Shown here piece after piece: positions 61,788 to 64,000 of a DNA stretch of 64,000 bases (position 1 is the stretch's first letter; every line of letters begins with the position of its first letter). The stretch is taken from positions 2,232,001-2,296,000 of the forward strand of contig NZ_CP061274.1 in the NCBI RefSeq assembly GCF_014775655.1, given 5' to 3'. The notes below the pieces were generated by a model. It ran no database searches. It saw only the letters and a list, made by a program, of their open reading frames with translations, and had not been told where the DNA came from. Made by a program: the position numbers and the translations under genes. Source of the DNA: Clavibacter zhangzhiyongii (GTDB lineage Bacteria > Actinomycetota > Actinomycetes > Actinomycetales > Microbacteriaceae).

Positions 61788-62666
61788 ATGCCGCAGACGC
61801 CCCTGGCCCCGCTCGTCACCGGCTGGTTCCGGGAGAACGCGCGCGACCTGCCGTGGCGGCGCGAGGGGTTCGGCTCGTGGGGCATCCTCGTCAGCGAGTT
61901 CATGCTGCAGCAGACCCCCGTGGTGCGGGTGATCCCGCGGCTCGAGGAGTGGCTCGCCCGCTGGCCCGTGCCCGCCGCCCTCGCCTCCACGCCCGCGAGC
62001 GAGGCCGTCCGCGCCTGGGGTCGCCTCGGCTACCCCAGGCGCGCGCTCAACCTGCACGCGTGCGCCGTCGAGATCGTCGAGCGGCACGGCGGCGAGGTGC
62101 CCGAGGACGTCGACGCCCTGCTCGACCTCCCGGGCGTCGGCCCGTACACGGCCCGCGCGGTCGCCGCGTTCGCCTTCGGGCACCGGCACCCGGTCGTCGA
62201 CGTCAACGTGCGCCGCGTGCTCGCCCGAGCGGTCGCCGGCCAGGGCGATCCCGGCCCCGCGCGCACGGCGGCCGACCTCGCGGCGATGGCGGCGCAGCTG
62301 CCCGACGACGTGGCCGAGGCGCGCGTCTTCAACGCGGGCGCGATGGAGCTGGGCGCCGTGGTCTGCACGGCCCGCGCGCCGCGCTGCGACGACTGCCCCG
62401 TCCGCGACCTGTGCGCGTGGCGCGCGGCCGGCTACCCGGCCTACGACGGGCCGGCGCGCGTCGTGCAGAAGCGCTACGAGGGATCCGACCGGCAGGTCCG
62501 CGGGCTCCTGCTGGCGGAGCTGCGGTCGAGCCACTCCCCCGTGTCCGCGGCCGACCTCGCGACGGCCTGGCCGGAGCCGGTGCAGCGGGGGCGCGCGCTC
62601 GACGGGCTCCTCGCCGACGGGCTCGCCGTGCGGCAGCCGGACGGCACCTACTCCCTGCCGGGCTGA
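61788..62666 (+). CDS. mutY: A/G-specific adenine glycosylase
   Basis: Removes adenine mispaired with 8-oxoguanine during base-excision repair. The 292-aa protein has SEFMLQQTPV (Glu37), the helix-hairpin-helix LPGVGPYTARAV, the catalytic Asp138 in VVDVNVRRV and a C-x6-C-x2-C-x5-C iron-sulfur cluster (Cys193, 200, 203, 209). The C-terminal NUDIX-like domain that reads 8-oxoG in longer MutY proteins (about 350 aa) is missing; only a short winged-helix-like tail follows. This short form is common in Actinobacteria. Confidence 0.93.
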   Translation: MPQTPLAPLVTGWFRENARDLPWRREGFGSWGILVSEFMLQQTPVVRVIPRLEEWLARWPVPAALASTPASEAVRAWGRLGYPRRALNLHACAVEIVERHGGEVPEDVDALLDLPGVGPYTARAVAAFAFGHRHPVVDVNVRRVLARAVAGQGDPGPARTAADLAAMAAQLPDDVAEARVFNAGAMELGAVVCTARAPRCDDCPVRDLCAWRAAGYPAYDGPARVVQKRYEGSDRQVRGLLLAELRSSHSPVSAADLATAWPEPVQRGRALDGLLADGLAVRQPDGTYSLPG

Positions 62667-62684
62667 CCCGGGCCGGGACGGCCG

Positions 62685-62718
62685 GAGGGGACCCGCGTCG
62701 CTCGACGCGGGTCCCCTC
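62685..62718. terminator. Bidirectional hairpin terminator
   Basis: A perfect 15-bp stem (gaggggacccgcgtc / gacgcgggtcccctc) with a tetraloop lies between convergent mutY and rbfA. Confidence 0.78.
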
Positions 62719-62738
62719 GTGCGCCCGGCGCGGACGCG

Positions 62739-63248
62739 TCAGTGCGCGGGTGCGTACCCCGGCGCCGTCGGGTCGCCGAGGTCTTCGTCGTCGTCCTCGT
62801 CCTCGTCCTCGTCGTCCTCGTCCGCGATCACGCGCGGCTTGACGTACGGGTCCTCGTCGCCCGCGTACACGCCGGCCTTCGCCTGCGTGTGCACGTCGGC
62901 GTCGCGACGGCGCGCCTCCTCGAGGAGGGCGTCGATCGCGGCTGCGTTCTCGGGCACGCCGTCGAGGATGAACTCGAGCGACGGCGTGAGGCGCGCGGTG
63001 ATGTTCTTGCCCACCTCGCTGCGCAGCATGCCGGTGGCGGACTTGAGGGCGGCGGCCGTGTCGGCGCGCTCCTCGTCGGTGCCGTAGACCGTGTAGAAGA
63101 TGCTGGCGTGCTGCAGGTCGCCCGTGACGCGCACGTCGGTGACGGTCACGAAGCCGAGGCGCGGGTCCTTGATCCCCCGGTCGAGCTTGCGCGCGACGAT
63201 CTCCTTGATGCGGTCGGCCATCTTCCGGGCCCTCGCGTGATCGACCAT
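62739..63248 (-). CDS. rbfA: Ribosome-binding factor A with acidic tail
   Basis: Assists 30S subunit maturation, binding near 16S rRNA helix 1. The 169-aa protein has the type-II KH fold landmarks MADRIKEIVARKLDRGIKDPRLGFVTVTDVRVTGDLQHASIFYTV and VGKNITARLTPSLEFILD. After the core comes an extension of about 45 residues with a run of Asp/Glu (DEDDEDEDEDDDED) encoded by gtc/ctc-type repeats. A ggaaggac site precedes the ATG. It lies downstream of infB, separated by a terminator hairpin. Confidence 0.95.
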   Translation of the reverse strand: MVDHARARKMADRIKEIVARKLDRGIKDPRLGFVTVTDVRVTGDLQHASIFYTVYGTDEERADTAAALKSATGMLRSEVGKNITARLTPSLEFILDGVPENAAAIDALLEEARRRDADVHTQAKAGVYAGDEDPYVKPRVIADEDDEDEDEDDDEDLGDPTAPGYAPAH

Positions 63249-63327
63249 GGTCGACGTCCTTCCGTGACGGATGCGGCCGGGCGAGCCCCGGCGTCGTGCT
63301 GGTGTCCCGCACAGGGCGGGACGGGGA

Positions 63328-63359
63328 GGGCCCCGCTCCCCTGGTGGGGAGCGGGGCCC
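63328..63359 (-). terminator. Hairpin terminator downstream of infB
   Basis: A perfect 14-bp stem (gggccccgctcccc / ggggagcggggccc) with a tetraloop (tggt) starts 14 bp beyond the infB stop. rbfA begins 80 bp later, so expression of rbfA may depend on read-through or its own promoter. Confidence 0.72.
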
Positions 63360-63372
63360 GGATCGGCCGGGG

Positions 63373-64000
63373 TCAGACCCGCGGCTTCTCCTTCATCTCG
63401 ATCGTCTCGATCTCGTCGCCGATCTGGATGTCGTTGAACTTGCCGAGGCCGATGCCCGCCTCGAAGTCCGTGCGGACCTCGGAGACGTCGTCCTTGAACC
63501 GTCGCAGCGACTCGATGGCGAGGTTGTCGCCCACCACCACGCCGTCGCGGATGACCCGCGCCTTGGCGTTCCTGGTGATGGTGCCGGAGCGCACGATGAC
63601 ACCCGCGATGTTGCCGAACTTGGAGGAGCGGAACACCTCGCGGATCTCGGCGACGCCGGACTGCACCTCCTCGAACTCGGGCTTGAGCATGCCCGTGAGG
63701 CTCGACTCGATCTCCTCGAGCGCCGAGTAGATGACGCTGTAGAAGCGGATGTCGACACCCTCGCGAGCCGCGCGGGCGCGGGCCTTCGGGTCGGGGCGGA
63801 CGTTGAACCCGATGATGATCGCGTTGTCGATCGTCGCCAGGTTGACGTCGCTCTCGGTGACCGCTCCGACGCCGCGGTGGATGATCCGCAGCTGCACGGA
63901 GTCGTCCACCTCGATCTTCATGAGCGACTCCTCCAGCGCCTCGACGGCACCGGACACGTCGCCCTTGATGATGAGGTTGAGCGACTCGACCTTGCCCTCC
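63373..64000 (-). CDS. infB: Translation initiation factor IF-2, C-terminal part (cut by window edge)
   Basis: Only about the last 209 residues are inside the window; the frame runs off the right edge. [18 protein letters not shown] and [52 protein letters not shown] and [17 protein letters not shown] are IF-2 domain III and IV sequences, the latter binding initiator fMet-tRNA. The protein ends [13 protein letters not shown]. It is the first visible gene of the infB-rbfA pair. Confidence 0.96.
   Translation of the reverse strand, partial: EGKVESLNLIIKGDVSGAVEALEESLMKIEVDDSVQLRIIHRGVGAVTESDVNLATIDNAIIIGFNVRPDPKARARAAREGVDIRFYSVIYSALEEIESSLTGMLKPEFEEVQSGVAEIREVFRSSKFGNIAGVIVRSGTITRNAKARVIRDGVVVGDNLAIESLRRFKDDVSEVRTDFEAGIGLGKFNDIQIGDEIETIEMKEKPRV

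Overview
The window is a very GC-rich (about 70-75% by eye) bacterial chromosome segment with tightly packed genes and strong G/C third-codon bias. A mycoredoxin (CGYC), a DinB-type maleylpyruvate isomerase-fold protein of a mycothiol-linked superfamily, a maltokinase, a ThiE-ThiD-TenA fusion and many TANNNT-type -10 boxes point to Actinobacteria. Overall gene style suggests Microbacteriaceae (Clavibacter- or Rathayibacter-like), but no rRNA or other marker confirms the genus. I saw no insertion sequence, prophage, CRISPR array, tRNA or rRNA. No gene-free stretch exceeds 300 bases.

Layout. 0-6 kb: end of a sugar ABC importer (two permeases), a GH2 beta-galactosidase and an alditol-oxidase-like flavoprotein. 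6-10.5 kb: mycoredoxin, maltokinase, oligopeptidase B and a small membrane protein. 10.5-13.7 kb: a TPP riboswitch controlling thiM and a ThiE-ThiD-TenA fusion. 13.7-17.2 kb: membrane proteins, a cupin and an MFS carrier. 17.2-22 kb: an SNF2-family ATPase, a glutathionyl-hydroquinone-reductase-like protein and a probable alpha/beta-hydrolase pseudoenzyme. 22-30.5 kb: an orphan pstS, two NarL-type two-component systems (one coupled to an exported Cys-containing protein, one beside a DUF418 membrane protein) and a zinc alcohol dehydrogenase. 30.5-33.5 kb: pyruvate:quinone oxidoreductase, an ABM-domain protein and a DUF1684 protein.

33.6-45.7 kb is the most coherent system: an N-acetylglucosamine/chitobiose locus. 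A leftward series encodes a ROK regulator, a lipoprotein solute-binding protein, two permeases, a cytoplasmic GH20 hexosaminidase, NagB and NagA. Divergently, a ROK sugar kinase is followed by two tandem paralogous Tat-exported proteins of unrecognised family. Two inverted repeats with TTAGTAA/TTTGTAA half-sites lie in the divergent promoter region and are probable ROK operators. No ABC ATPase is present, so a shared one is likely encoded elsewhere.

45.7-57.3 kb holds an S9 peptidase, a TetR regulator, an SGNH hydrolase, an SDR/DUF2867-like protein, an SRPBCC protein, a second ROK kinase, a Tat-exported PHP-domain protein, a CynX-type MFS carrier and a DinB-fold protein. 57.3-64 kb is the translation/cofactor cluster infB-rbfA and truB-ribF on the minus strand, split by panE, a P-loop-less protein and mutY.

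A recurring pattern is a TANNNT -10 box ending only 6-7 nt before a start codon that lacks a Shine-Dalgarno sequence. This predicts leaderless mRNAs for at least a dozen genes and helps choose several starts.
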